Position numbers and translations under genes: made by a program. A stretch of 64,000 nucleotides of DNA. Source: Symbiodinium natans (lineage: Eukaryota; Sar; Dinophyceae; Suessiales; Symbiodiniaceae). The DNA is taken from contig CAJNDS010002210.1 in NCBI GenBank assembly GCA_905221605.1, positions 437,581 through 501,580 of the forward strand, written 5' to 3'. Positions within the stretch are counted from its first letter, which is position 1, and each line of letters starts with the position of its first letter. This document shows, piece by piece, positions 17,801 through 27,300 of the stretch. The notes beneath the pieces are model-generated. The model was not told the DNA's origin and searched no databases. It saw only the letters and a program-made list of their open reading frames with translations.

Positions 17801-20800
17801 ACTGGATTGACATCGAGGGCCTCATCAGCAAGCATCCCACTGCCCCGAGTGGCCAATTCCATGTGTGTCAGGCATGCGTCGACGAGTTCAACACGCTGAA
17901 GGGCTCCTTCCAAGGCGAGTTCGGACCAATCCAATCTCCAGCGTATTGTCCCTTCTGTTCGCTCAAAGCAATGTGGGACAAGGACTATGGCGTCAACAAA
18001 TGGGAGGAGGTTCGGAAGTCAGAACGCCATGCTGCAGGGTGCGCCATATTTGCTCAGAAACATGACTTTGTGTACCAGGATGGATCCCCAGTGATTCCCA
18101 AGGAGGATCTCAAATCGTACATCTTTGCATGCTCGAAGGTCGCGTACACCAACTATGGCAAAATCGTCTCGTCCTCGGCTGGGTTGCGCTTGAACACCAA
18201 ACAAGCCAGCGAATACACCAGATGGGCGAAGGGGAGACGGTTGTCGTGGGACTTCGGGTACACGGTGGACGGCATGGCCTGCCTCTTGCCCTTGTACGAT
18301 GCAGGCAACGCAGCCTATGCAGGCTTCCTCCATAGCATCTTCGATCAGGACGAGGTCAAAGGCATGTACAATGGCAATGCCGACCCGGCCGCCGAGCTCA
18401 TGGGAGACACCCTGGAGGTTGCGCTCGGCATCCTGACAATTGCATGCAGGTATCCTTCGGCATTCGAAGCCTGGGGATCGTACGAAGATCATCTCGCTTG
18501 TCTTCGAGGAATCGAACGGTCTTTCTATCGGTTTGCTGCAGCGGAGGCGGTTCGAATTACTGCCGTGGAGAATCGAAAACGTCGTCCTCCCCGGGCAAAT
18601 GATGCAGAGACGATTCAGCAGATCACGGAGTACGAGAACACTTTACTCCAAGGAGAATGGCATGCGGTCCTTGTTGATCGAGCCCTGCCAATTGAGGTAC
18701 CAGTTCTCGGAACCCTTTCTCCGGAAGATCAACGACCTGAAGAATTCTCAGCAGCGCCCGTCCCCAGTGCAGAACCTCGTGGTGGAGAACCAGAAGGTGA
18801 AGATCAAGCTCATGAAGGGGAAGCGCTCGGATCCTCCGGCGTAGAACCTGAGGGGCAGGAAGATGATGATATGGGCGTGCCCGAGGCAAGCTCTATCCCC
18901 ACCATGCAAGAACCGAACGAGACCGAGCTGGGTGAGATATCACGTCCTTGTGAAGGTTACGTCCGAGCACTCAATGCCCTACGCGTGACCGCTGGTATGC
19001 AGCCACCCAGCATGTGCCTTGCTTGCGGCAACTATGGCCACAACACCCGAAATTGCGAAGCAAATGGGGGGTACAACGCTCTGGTGGTGAACGAAGCATT
19101 CAGCATCATTGGGAAAAGCCTGGCTAAGATGCACAAGTCAAGCAGTACGCCACCAACAGAGATCTTCCAGAGATGGGCAGAGAAGAATTTGCGAGATGCC
19201 GCTCGCGCTCCGCAAGTACCAGGAACCGCTTCGGATACTCCGGGTGGGGATGGGGAAAGCGTTGAGCATGGAGCTGCGGCGCCTTCGGAGGATTCCAGAG
19301 ACCCGCTGCCAAGACGGCGTCAAGCATCAATCTCAGTTGAGGATCCTACAGTGGTCGTGATCGAAGTCGATGAAGAACCAGAAGAAGCTGCGACAAGAAT
19401 GCTTCGACCCAAACGCAGGCCCCAACCGAGACCTGATCTTCCAGAGCCCAAAGCTGCGCCAGCTCCTAGGCGGTGGATTGCGAACAACGCCGGCAATGCT
19501 CGTTCTTTCGTCGAGATTCGCTATCACGAGCCGAAGTCTTGCCTTGACATCATCAAGTCCATCGAGGACGTATCGTGGGTCGGCGGGCAGAGCATCTATG
19601 AGATTGGATTAGAATCCCAGGATGCAACGCGCCGAATGATTGAGCAGGAGGTTGGAGGAGACGTTGCAACACACCCTCTCCGAAGCGATATCGATGAGTA
19701 TCCTTCCTCGAACATGGGATACGTGAACATCGGCAAGCTGGTCATCGGAGGGGACCTCCGGCTCCTACCCATCAAGGGTGCAAGGTTCGCTCACAGGCAC
19801 TTTTCGGCCCTGGTTCCCGCGACATCCTCCAATGACAACCATCGCAATCGGGATTATCATCGCAGGATCAAATCCCTGGGCTACGACGTGCAACGTTTGC
19901 TTAGGCACCGCCTAGCAAACAGGGAGACAAACTACATGCACAACCAGCTCCCGCCAATCCCGTGCGACACCGGAGGATGGGTGATGCTCAAAGACTTCAT
20001 CAACTTGGAGAACTTCTGGCAAAGCGGGAGGTACTATGCAAGGAGTTCAGCTCGAGACGACAACTCTGAGTATCAGAGACGAATCCAAATGCTGATCGAC
20101 TACGCGTACTACGAGTACTGCACGAACGGAAGGATCAGACTTCAATTCCTGGGCATCAAGATCGTGGCGCCCAAACCTGGACAGAGGGCATCCGATACGC
20201 CGTGGGACGGTGCTCCGGGCGTCGGTGCAACCCAACGTGCCCAACTTGAAGAACTCGGAGGACACAGGTTGACACATGACATTACGTCCGGGACCCTTCG
20301 TCGATGCGACAATTGGGTGCAGCCATGGGCGATCAGGGCCACAAGTGGACACTCCAGCAACTCCAATTCACTGGTGCGGGTGAATGACGACAGGGTCGCA
20401 TGCCACTTGACCACAAGCTTGGTCAACCAGATTGGTGGGGGGTATCACACCACGGCCCCAGAGCTTCTCGCCAACATCGTGGCGAAAGGACTTCTTCCAG
20501 GTGGAGGGGCATCAGGCGGTCGGGTCCACAGCCACTTCGGGACGTTCCCGCCATGGGATCCGAGAAATCAGACGGTGAGAACAAGGATTCCCGGAAGGCC
20601 GAGGTCACCAATTGCAGTATTGTACGTTCCAGCCTATGAACTCATGCGCTACAATGCAGTGATCACGATCAATGGAATGTTTCTCGTCCAGCGGCAAATT
20701 CCATTCGAGGCCGTCAAGCACGTTTGGATCTGCATGCCAAGCCAAGGAAGGTACTTCGAGTTCAGCGAAGTCTTCAAGGTGTATTCCAAAGAGCTGTCCA

Positions 20801-22512
20801 AGGAGATGGTCGAAGGATACGGGGACGCACGCATCAATCCAGATCGTGACCCTCCAAAACCTTCGGTAGAAGACCTCGTCAGCACTATGGAAGGCACCGA
20901 CGCTGGCCCGCATGAAGGCGAGAGGCGCGAGATCTTGCAAGCAATTGAGCAGGCGGGCGACACCATTCCTGGAAATATCATCAAACGCGCTTTCCAATTT
21001 CTCTCAAGGACATTCCGGCGAGTGACGACCCACACCACCACAAACGATCCGCTGATCCTGAGGGTTTGCCCCTGCTGCGGCAGGCATACCCCTGCGAGCT
21101 TCGCAATCTGTCTCACTTGTGGGAGAGTTTTCCTATCCATGGGGAGGATCCAGCACGTGCGCACCAATCCGGAGCCCGAAAGGATTGATCCGGAAGTGGT
21201 CCGCCAGGCACTCAACCAGGCCGCCGCCGTCGTCAACAACGAGGTTGTGGAAATTGACGTGGAAGAGGAGCCAACTTCAGAACCTGTACAGGAGGATGCG
21301 CTTCCGCTCCGCGGGGTGCAGAATCCGGCAGGGGATGCGGAGGCAAACAGTCCTCGAGAAAGCGTGGCGGAACCTGAGGCCGAGGAGATTCCCGATGAGA
21401 TCCGCGACATGTACCGCGACGTGGAGATGGAAGCTCCCAACCAAGAGGAGGTGGAGATGGATGCGCAGAACCAGCGGGCATTCGTTTTGGTTGGCGATAG
21501 GGAGGGTGATTCGCTGGACGATCGAAACGAGAGGAAGGCACGCCTTGCGCTTGAATGCAATGTCAACATCGACACCGACTACGCGGCGTGCGTTGACCAC
21601 AACTTCAGGCTTTACTGTCACCTCGATGCATTCTTTGCGTATGTGTTGGTCCATAAGTGGAATCTGTTCGAGAAGATCATCATGACTCCATACAAGAAGA
21701 TGAAGGACCAGTTCGCATCGGGCATGAGACATGACGCGTCGGGAACATGGCCTATCGTCCCCATCGACGAGGACACGGCGTTGCCGAGAGACCTCATGGA
21801 AGACGAGGTAAGACAGTGTGCCAGCTCTGTGGAGAACCAGCAGTTCATGATTGAGCGTTATTACGCCGACAAGTTCGTCTTCTACGTCATGCGTGGGGCA
21901 ATCCAGCTGGGATACAACAAGGAGAGCTTTAACCTCCCCATGATTCCTGATGAGGCCGAGGACCCGAAAGCATTTGCTGAAGCCGGGCAAAGGGTCCACA
22001 TGTTCATGGCCAAAATCATCTATCAGGTTTTGAACGTGAGGCTCTACTCCTACACAAAGCCCAATGCTGAGATCCCGTACCACGCGGCATTCAGATACAT
22101 CAACCCGATCCAGCTGCTCAGCTTGATGGATTCGCAGAAGGTGAGTGTCAACAACCTTCTGGTGATGAGAGATTCGGGGTGTGCTCTGCCCAACCAGTAC
22201 AGCAGGAAGCTGGACAGGTGGCTGAGTGATCAAAAGAAGGACATGAGCATTTTGAAGCTGAAGCCTACCCAGTATTTGGAGAATCCAAAAGCGTCGGCTT
22301 TGTACCTTGCCCATGAACCTTCAGCATCCGCACCTTCGGTGACCTCATCAGGTGGATCACGTCACCCTGAAGCAGACGAGACAGACATGCCGGCACGAGC
22401 GAAAGCCCGCATGAGTCAGCCGAAGCCCAAGACTTCTCATCCTGGGACATCTCAAGCTGCTCCCAAAGATCCTCGCGGTCAGTCGAGAAAGGGATCAGGA
22501 AAGAAAGGGTGA
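14803..22512 (+). CDS. Retroelement ORF4, 2569-residue protein with Tpt1/KptA-like domain
   Basis: The frame is open from 14290; ATG at 14803 is a sensible start, after low-complexity sequence, and gives 2569 residues. Residue numbers here count from 14317. A C-x2-C ... C-x2-C pair lies at about 1184-1216. A CCHC zinc knuckle (CLACGNYGHNTRNC) is at 1567-1580. The region 1850-2110 matches the order of motifs in RNA 2'-phosphotransferases (Tpt1/KptA). They are LLRHR (R1863, H1864), IRATSGHS (R2007), YHTT (H2044) and GGRVH (R2069). These correspond to the Arg-His-Arg-Arg catalytic set of the family, with a roughly 95-residue insertion between the first and second motifs. A zinc ribbon follows (C2251, C2254, C2265, C2268). 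The N-terminal 1100 residues and the C-terminal 400 are not recognised. Tpt1 removes a splice-junction 2'-phosphate from RNA using NAD+; use by a retroelement is inference. Confidence 0.8.
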   Translation: MDGQQQRPIPPHVPWSRPQDLFSLPYQRSGINIPVGNGMTALRTTCHALRSLRGQPLPGRLEQGMVATNANIAAWVEFGVPAILLAAVAAPSSPYGFPEVRVRELFRGVVESFLPASSAESYKTVLSHVTTFIKVVKTAISTDSTRQVLQELLDHVIEIDLFKNIDMFVDVLIQDADQGRVDPQHPCLTVVTMDGYLDPNVICRPVVTKSAWIYVTRYNDWMRLNSYFRENLPNRREGLPCMLLTQDFWDLLDLIWSMAKQVGYCLRSHNQVAVNTQMNVWDLIEIVVDPPENVSAAVAHAVNSLQGLSVAMHTAHEYLNDSRTVWPTERSRTTGAELRESLLNATAVVMAPPPTGLGLPASFSHSSWNQLAAEQNVLRAVHDMYRTHRSWMSEITNLRAECYSEGREQPPYLQPDPTGTVFPPALNSHPPWVNVQRQHPEGSTSPSVPEGPAPFVEEDHPANRSTSTPSSRQATGTFFAEARGESAKRQRRPEDVRSAASQPGTAASSSDPRGAEPTAQPEGEPDEVRWYLDPTPEGHMEKFVKFQSRHRVQLGTTIVVHKDDPTDVLPARDQTPKIDGKFGASSEQIYLRRVTTHLAKLYGMSQSNLAGAFHMATFLKKGDVEWLRLYKVLYEKVFLCTIRQLPTPGTMFAAVMQSTASGELGIFHFNSSPEQRALLTAGLRKFSASIRQASAPDVTAVRSSKTIILADFEVWTKTKNRLTYTMASKLQEKGWYDAHSYCQTVDESLDPLLPEGFQVVATKARDAVREWRGPESIDVTAHVYLSFRAINDLLVWEHGNATPENMRKWFVDPIMDLSDLLQRAVIVTLNDDPRFIGKDVGAAMPWAAIDWIAVELRARGCIVFTSSLLWARIAVTLHKGSDNFRINPEEMHLAVAAFDKHLLQEKIITLCMAPPESMGDCEPHLDSVNMETADAKAVFAPSSSDDIRTASANDDTQERHQRVVERASELEGIRGGVDMTWVDADIAMVSPEPFYDGETYWIDIEGLISKHPTAPSGQFHVCQACVDEFNTLKGSFQGEFGPIQSPAYCPFCSLKAMWDKDYGVNKWEEVRKSERHAAGCAIFAQKHDFVYQDGSPVIPKEDLKSYIFACSKVAYTNYGKIVSSSAGLRLNTKQASEYTRWAKGRRLSWDFGYTVDGMACLLPLYDAGNAAYAGFLHSIFDQDEVKGMYNGNADPAAELMGDTLEVALGILTIACRYPSAFEAWGSYEDHLACLRGIERSFYRFAAAEAVRITAVENRKRRPPRANDAETIQQITEYENTLLQGEWHAVLVDRALPIEVPVLGTLSPEDQRPEEFSAAPVPSAEPRGGEPEGEDQAHEGEALGSSGVEPEGQEDDDMGVPEASSIPTMQEPNETELGEISRPCEGYVRALNALRVTAGMQPPSMCLACGNYGHNTRNCEANGGYNALVVNEAFSIIGKSLAKMHKSSSTPPTEIFQRWAEKNLRDAARAPQVPGTASDTPGGDGESVEHGAAAPSEDSRDPLPRRRQASISVEDPTVVVIEVDEEPEEAATRMLRPKRRPQPRPDLPEPKAAPAPRRWIANNAGNARSFVEIRYHEPKSCLDIIKSIEDVSWVGGQSIYEIGLESQDATRRMIEQEVGGDVATHPLRSDIDEYPSSNMGYVNIGKLVIGGDLRLLPIKGARFAHRHFSALVPATSSNDNHRNRDYHRRIKSLGYDVQRLLRHRLANRETNYMHNQLPPIPCDTGGWVMLKDFINLENFWQSGRYYARSSARDDNSEYQRRIQMLIDYAYYEYCTNGRIRLQFLGIKIVAPKPGQRASDTPWDGAPGVGATQRAQLEELGGHRLTHDITSGTLRRCDNWVQPWAIRATSGHSSNSNSLVRVNDDRVACHLTTSLVNQIGGGYHTTAPELLANIVAKGLLPGGGASGGRVHSHFGTFPPWDPRNQTVRTRIPGRPRSPIAVLYVPAYELMRYNAVITINGMFLVQRQIPFEAVKHVWICMPSQGRYFEFSEVFKVYSKELSKEMVEGYGDARINPDRDPPKPSVEDLVSTMEGTDAGPHEGERREILQAIEQAGDTIPGNIIKRAFQFLSRTFRRVTTHTTTNDPLILRVCPCCGRHTPASFAICLTCGRVFLSMGRIQHVRTNPEPERIDPEVVRQALNQAAAVVNNEVVEIDVEEEPTSEPVQEDALPLRGVQNPAGDAEANSPRESVAEPEAEEIPDEIRDMYRDVEMEAPNQEEVEMDAQNQRAFVLVGDREGDSLDDRNERKARLALECNVNIDTDYAACVDHNFRLYCHLDAFFAYVLVHKWNLFEKIIMTPYKKMKDQFASGMRHDASGTWPIVPIDEDTALPRDLMEDEVRQCASSVENQQFMIERYYADKFVFYVMRGAIQLGYNKESFNLPMIPDEAEDPKAFAEAGQRVHMFMAKIIYQVLNVRLYSYTKPNAEIPYHAAFRYINPIQLLSLMDSQKVSVNNLLVMRDSGCALPNQYSRKLDRWLSDQKKDMSILKLKPTQYLENPKASALYLAHEPSASAPSVTSSGGSRHPEADETDMPARAKARMSQPKPKTSHPGTSQAAPKDPRGQSRKGSGKKG

Positions 22513-22911
22513 ATGATGTACTCGGATCCTCCGGTATGTCATCCCCTGGAATCCATGGTATTCCTGGAATCTGGTTGTGGCTCAGCACTTTGCGTTTCTT
22601 CAGTTTTGATTCCTCTTTTCCCTATGGATGCAACAGACGACATAATGGAGCACATCATTATATCCACCGATGCTATTTCTCTTTCCGGCCACTGCATAGC
22701 AGCAGCGGGGCAATGTGCCAATGCGCCCGCTGGAGGGAAATGTGCGATTCTTCGCAACTCGTGTGGTAGTCAAGTGGGTATGGGTTACGCTCTGCCGACT
22801 TGGCCGATGCTACTGCTTGTCAGTCATGCATTCTGGAGACGCAATGTGATGGATCAGCAATTTGCTGACATGTTTTCAGGGCCTTTCGCGCCCATGATTC
22901 CACAACCGTGA
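22513..22911 (+). CDS. Small ORF after ORF4, unknown
   Basis: The ATG starts directly after the ORF4 stop (TGAATG). The 132 residues are rich in Cys, Met and hydrophobics (VSSVLIPLF, TWPMLLLVSHAF). They could contain one or two membrane segments. No family is recognised. It may be untranslated 3' sequence of the element. Confidence 0.25.
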   Translation: MMYSDPPVCHPLESMVFLESGCGSALCVSSVLIPLFPMDATDDIMEHIIISTDAISLSGHCIAAAGQCANAPAGGKCAILRNSCGSQVGMGYALPTWPMLLLVSHAFWRRNVMDQQFADMFSGPFAPMIPQP

Positions 22912-23104
22912 GCAGAATGTCTTTGTACAGATAAAGGATGGGATTGAACGCTTCAGTAGCTGAGAGTCTGTCTCACATCTATCAATTCGGGCAAAGAGAG
23001 CAAAACAGTGGAGAACGGCCAGACTTTAAGTCACTTTCAACTGGGACCATTGTATGTTCGTAACGCAATTCGTCTAGCATTTTGCAAATCCCAGCCGTGG
23101 GGGG
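22912..23104 (+). other. Retroelement 3' untranslated region with polypurine tract
   Basis: There is no reading frame. A purine run (GTGGGGGG, 23097-23104) lies directly before the 3' LTR, where a plus-strand primer is expected. Confidence 0.65.
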
Positions 23105-23401
23105 TGTGAATGATCCCCGAACCACAGCACGTTTTGGGGACCCCGTTGTGTCGGCTCCGCCGCACATCGGGGAAACCACCTTAGAACGCCGTGGCCTGTT
23201 CACCATTTTGGCTCAAGACTAAAGTAACCCCTAGAGTGAAGGTCACCCATAGGTTGGAGGTAAGCGCAATAGCGTAACTGGAAACCGCCCGGGTGCACGA
23301 GACGGAGACTGAAGGCGAACGCCAGTGCAGAAAACAAGTGCGAGACCATTTGGCTGGTGAGGAGCCAAAGCGTAGTGCAAGCAACTACCCGACCTCACGC
23401 A
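23105..23401 (+). repeat. 3' LTR, 297 bp
   Basis: Same ends as the 5' LTR. It carries an extra ACTAAAG after CTCAAG. The right flank is a CCCTAAA tract. Confidence 0.95.
23189..23217 (+). promoter_or_regulatory. Spliced-leader-like sequence in the 3' LTR
   Basis: CCATTTTGGCTCAAG (23203-23217) is an exact match to the last 15 nt of the dinoflagellate spliced leader. It is preceded by CCGTGGCC and an 8-nt spacer. The 7-bp indel that separates the two LTRs falls immediately after the leader match. Confidence 0.75.
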
Positions 23402-24033
23402 TTAAACCCAAAACCCTAAATCCTAAACCCTAAACCCTAGCTCTAAACCGCAGTGAGGCTGTCGGCTGCCTAGGCACGAAGTTTTTCTGGCTTGGCTACT
23501 CTCCGCGCCCGGGGATGGGGTAGGTACTTCACACGGTGCTGAACTGGGTATCGAGACCGCCCCCAGGGTGCCTTAGCTAGGGATGGAGGCCTAGGGTGAG
23601 AAGAACAGTGCGATAAAGGTCCTACGTACCTTGTCACCTGCGAGGGGGCAAAGGTTTAGGGTTTAGGGTTTAGGGTTTAGGGTTTAGGGTTTAGGGTTTA
23701 GGGTTTAGGGTTTAGGGTTGTTCTGGTGTTGCCTTGGCTTGTTACCCCGCCACTGCGGGTTTGTCACATGGGCTGGCAACAGAGACGAGTGCGTAATGTG
23801 GGGGGGCGGGCCTGTGTAATTTTGAATGGGCAGTTACTTGGGGAGAAGCGGAGCATACTCAATAAAGACATGCGGACATAAGTAAGTATAGATAAGTACA
23901 TAAACGTGACAATCGGATATATGTTTATCTAAAATAAATACATAAACATTTATGTATATAGATATCTCCCCGAATGGACACACACACACACATATATATA
24001 GATGTATATCTGTGTGTGTGTGTGTGTGTGTGC

Positions 24034-24081
<48 letters not shown>

Positions 24082-24171
24082 GCGTGTGCGTGTGCGTGTG
24101 CGTGTGCGTGTGCGTGTGCGTGTGCGTGTGCGTGTGCGTGTGCGTGTGCGTGTGCGCGTGTGTGCGTGTGT

Positions 24172-24207
<36 letters not shown>

Positions 24208-24350
24208 GTTTCAATGTATATATATATATACAATATATACACACTTCAGATTGTAAGATCTAGGCTCCCGTTAGGGTACCCGGGGTGTAAACCCTAAATC
24301 CCAAACCCTAGGCCCTAGAAACCGAAACCCTATACCCTAAGCTCAGGTTT
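23402..24350. other. Spacer with telomere-like tracts, no gene seen
   Basis: It contains CCCTAAA (23402-23440) and TTTAGGG (23650-23718), then unique sequence to 23990 and a TG microsatellite. The segment 23447-23650 is GC-rich with no convincing long frame, and I cannot assign it. Confidence 0.5.
24010..24213. repeat. TG microsatellite with a TGTGCG core
   Basis: (TG)n runs flank a regular hexamer array (TGTGCG, about fourteen units, 24073-24156). Long frames across it are low-complexity artefacts. Confidence 0.95.
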
Positions 24351-27300
24351 CCAGTGTCGTATGGAGAGACTCATGTCGATTTCGAGACGAGTGCTTCGTC
24401 CAGCTATGCGGGTGCCAAGAACATCCTCCAAAGCCTACAACCGAAGCCCCAAACCCCAAACCCCAAACCCCAAACCCCAACCCCAAACCCCAAACCCCAA
24501 ACCCTAAACCCTAAACCCTAAACCCTAAACCCTAAAAAAAAACCCTAAACCCTAAACCCTAAACCCTAAACCCTAAACCCTAAACCCTAAACCCTAAACC
24601 CTAAACCCTAAACCCTAAACCCTAAACCCTAAACCCTAAACCCTAAGCCCTAAGCCCTAAACCCTAAACCCTAAACCCTAAACCCTAAACCCTAAACCCT
24701 AAACCCTAACCCTAAACCCTAAACCCCAAACCCTGTTGCCCTGCACTTACTGCCAGCGCGGCAGGCTGCCAGGAGCTCGGGGAGCGGCCCCTGGCAGAAG
24801 TCCTGGGAGCTTGGGCCCCCAGTGGACTTTGGGGTTTGGGCTTTGGGGTTTAGGGTTTAGGGTTTGGGGTTTGGGGTTTAGGGTTTAGGGTTTAGGGTTT
24901 GGGGTCTCCCAACTTCAGGAACCCTGAGCCCTGTTAGAAGTAGGGGCTCTTGCAGACTACCCCTACACTCTACACCCTAAACCCTATCCCTAAACCAAAA
25001 CCCTTTCTTCGAAGAGCTAAACACTAAACCCTAAACCCCACGCCCTTAAAAACCCTAAATCCTACACCCTAGCCCTAAAGCCTAAACCCTGAACCCTGAA
25101 CCCTAAACCCGAAGCAGCGAAAACCCAAACCCAGGACTGGAAGATCGGAGAGCGGTACGCGATGAACATCATCGCGGACATGAACTCCGGATGCCGCGGG
25201 CTCGCGTGGCTTCCTTCCCTTACAGGTTTGTGGGCTTAGGTTTTAGGGTTTAGGGTTAGGGTTTAGTGTTTAGGGTTTAGGGTTTAGGGTTTAGGGGTCT
25301 AGGGTCTAGGGCTTAGGGTTTAGGGTTTGGGGTTTGGGGTTTAGGTTTAGGGTTCAGGGGCTTAGGATTCCGAAGTTGAGGCATTGTTTTTTGCGGGGTT
25401 TCGGCTTACGGGGGCTCCATCAGAGGGACCCGTGACGTTGCTTTGGAAAAGAGGGTTCAGGGATTAGGGTTTAGGGTTGATTACACAAAAAAGGGTAATG
25501 CTGAAGCTGGACCTAGGTAAGCCGGTAAGCTCTCTCTTTCTCTCTTCAATCTCTCCTCTCCCCCTCTTCCCTTCTCCCGCTCTCTCCCTGACTCTCTCCC
25601 TCTCTCTGCCTCTCTCTCTCTCTTGCGCACTCTCGCTTTGCCTCTCTCTCTCTCTCTCTTATCCCTCCTTCTGGATCTCTGCGTCGAGAAATCAGCATTA
25701 AGGCTTTCGGATTTGGGTTCAACAAGAGTTGCTTTTGTCACTGCTTTGGCTTTGGAGTTGGAGCACGAGTGCCGAAATCAGACCTGCCGAGCTCCCAATG
25801 TTTAGGGGGTTTAGGGTTTAGGGTTTAGGGTTTAGGGTTTAGGGTTTAGGGTTTAGGGTTTAGGGACTTGGAAGCCCTTCAAAGCCCCAAAGGCTAAGCC
25901 TAAGCCGTACAGGTTACATCCGCCCAGGTGAGCAAGGATCGACTAAGGGTGCTTAGTGCTGGGGTTTAGGGTTTAGGGTTTAGGGTTTAGGGTTTAGGGT
26001 TTAGGGTTTAGGGTTTAGGGTTTAGGGTTTGGGGCCACACCTCAGCATGCCCTGCCGCATCAAGGTGAGGGTTGGATTGCCCTGGACTCAGCCGGACGTC
26101 GTAGGGATTGCCTGGGTTTAGGGTTTAGGGTTTGCCAGGGTTTAGGGCTTAGGGTTCAGGGTCTAGGGTTTGGGTTTTAGGCATGGCAGAAGCTCTCGGA
26201 GAAACCCAAAACCCCCCCCCCCCGAAGACGAAGTGCCGGCCATTGCGCATTGTGAACCAACACTTAGTCGATGCCTAGTTTCTTCAAAATTCTAATGCAA
26301 AATATATAAAGATAAATATAAATATAAATATAAATAAATAAATAAAAATATATATAAATCTCCAGGATACGCGATTTGTTATCAGTACTAATTCCTGCAT
26401 GTCATACAACACATTTCATGTATTCTAGCTGCCCACCCTGCGGTTCGGCAGCCGAGGATTGGAATCTTGTGCTGGACCAGGACGGAGGACCCAATCACGC
26501 CGCATGGCTCGGTGGAGGAGAATCCCTTCCTCGAGGGTTTAGGGTTTAGGGTTTAGGGTTTAGGGTTTAGGGTTTAGACTAAAAAGCCACCTTCATCAGG
26601 GAGCAGAGGTAAGAAGGTTCCTCTTCTAATCATATTCCTGCACGCAGTTCTGAGAGGGATTGATCCAACAATTCTTAGGTTTCAGTTCACATTCACACAT
26701 GCATACATTTCCCTGCGTGGACTCTTCTTCTGTCTTGGGTACCAAAAATAGCCCTAAACCCTAAACCCTAAAACCTAAACCCTAAACTGGCTGAATTCCC
26801 ACTTGTTAGCTTGTTTCAAGGGGATAGGGGGTACGAGAATCCCTACTAAGGACGGTGAGTATAAGGGGGAACTTCTACGCTAAACCCTAAACCCCAAACC
26901 CTAAACCCTAAACCCTAACCCTAAACCCTGAACCCTAAATCCTAAACCCTAAACCCTAAACCCGGAACCCGAAACCCGAATCTTAAACCCTAAACCCGGA
27001 ACCAGAAACCCTAAACCCTAAACCCTAAACCCCTAAACCCTAAACCCTAAACCCTAAACCCTAAACCCTAAACCCTAAACCCTAAACCCCCTAAGCATCC
27101 CAAAGGGGGCACCTTCCAGCTTCCTTAGGTGGGAAACAACTGCGTGGCGCCGGTCATCTGCGACACGTCGCGAGATGCCGTGCCCCACCGCAGCATTCTA
27201 AGGGCCCCTAATAGCGCGGTTTAGGGTTTAGGGTTTAGGGTTTAGGGGTTAGGGTTTAGGGCTTAGGGATAATCATACTTAGTAACTGAGTGGGTACACT

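Larger units (their letters stand above)
3487..23401 (+). mobile_element. 19.9 kb Ty1/copia-type LTR retrotransposon
   Basis: The boundaries are two matching LTRs (3487-3776 and 23105-23401) with TG...CA ends. The left LTR is followed by a primer-binding site and the right one is preceded by a purine run. Domain order is gag, protease, integrase, RT, RNase H, which is copia order. After RNase H the element adds a methyltransferase-like region and a very large extra protein. At 19.9 kb it is several times the usual copia length. The LTRs differ by three substitutions and three small indels over about 290 bp, so the insertion is fairly recent or the LTRs have been homogenised. Two frame breaks (8544-8637 and 13052-13058) and one in-frame stop (14287) separate the reading blocks, so this copy may be freshly inactive unless recoding is used. 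No clear target duplication is seen (TTTAG on the left, TTAAA on the right). Confidence 0.93.

Noticed and set aside
23834-24297. Long open frames over the TG/CA microsatellite
   Set aside because: They encode only His-Thr, Val-Cys or Val-Arg runs and arise because a dinucleotide or hexamer repeat has no stop codons.
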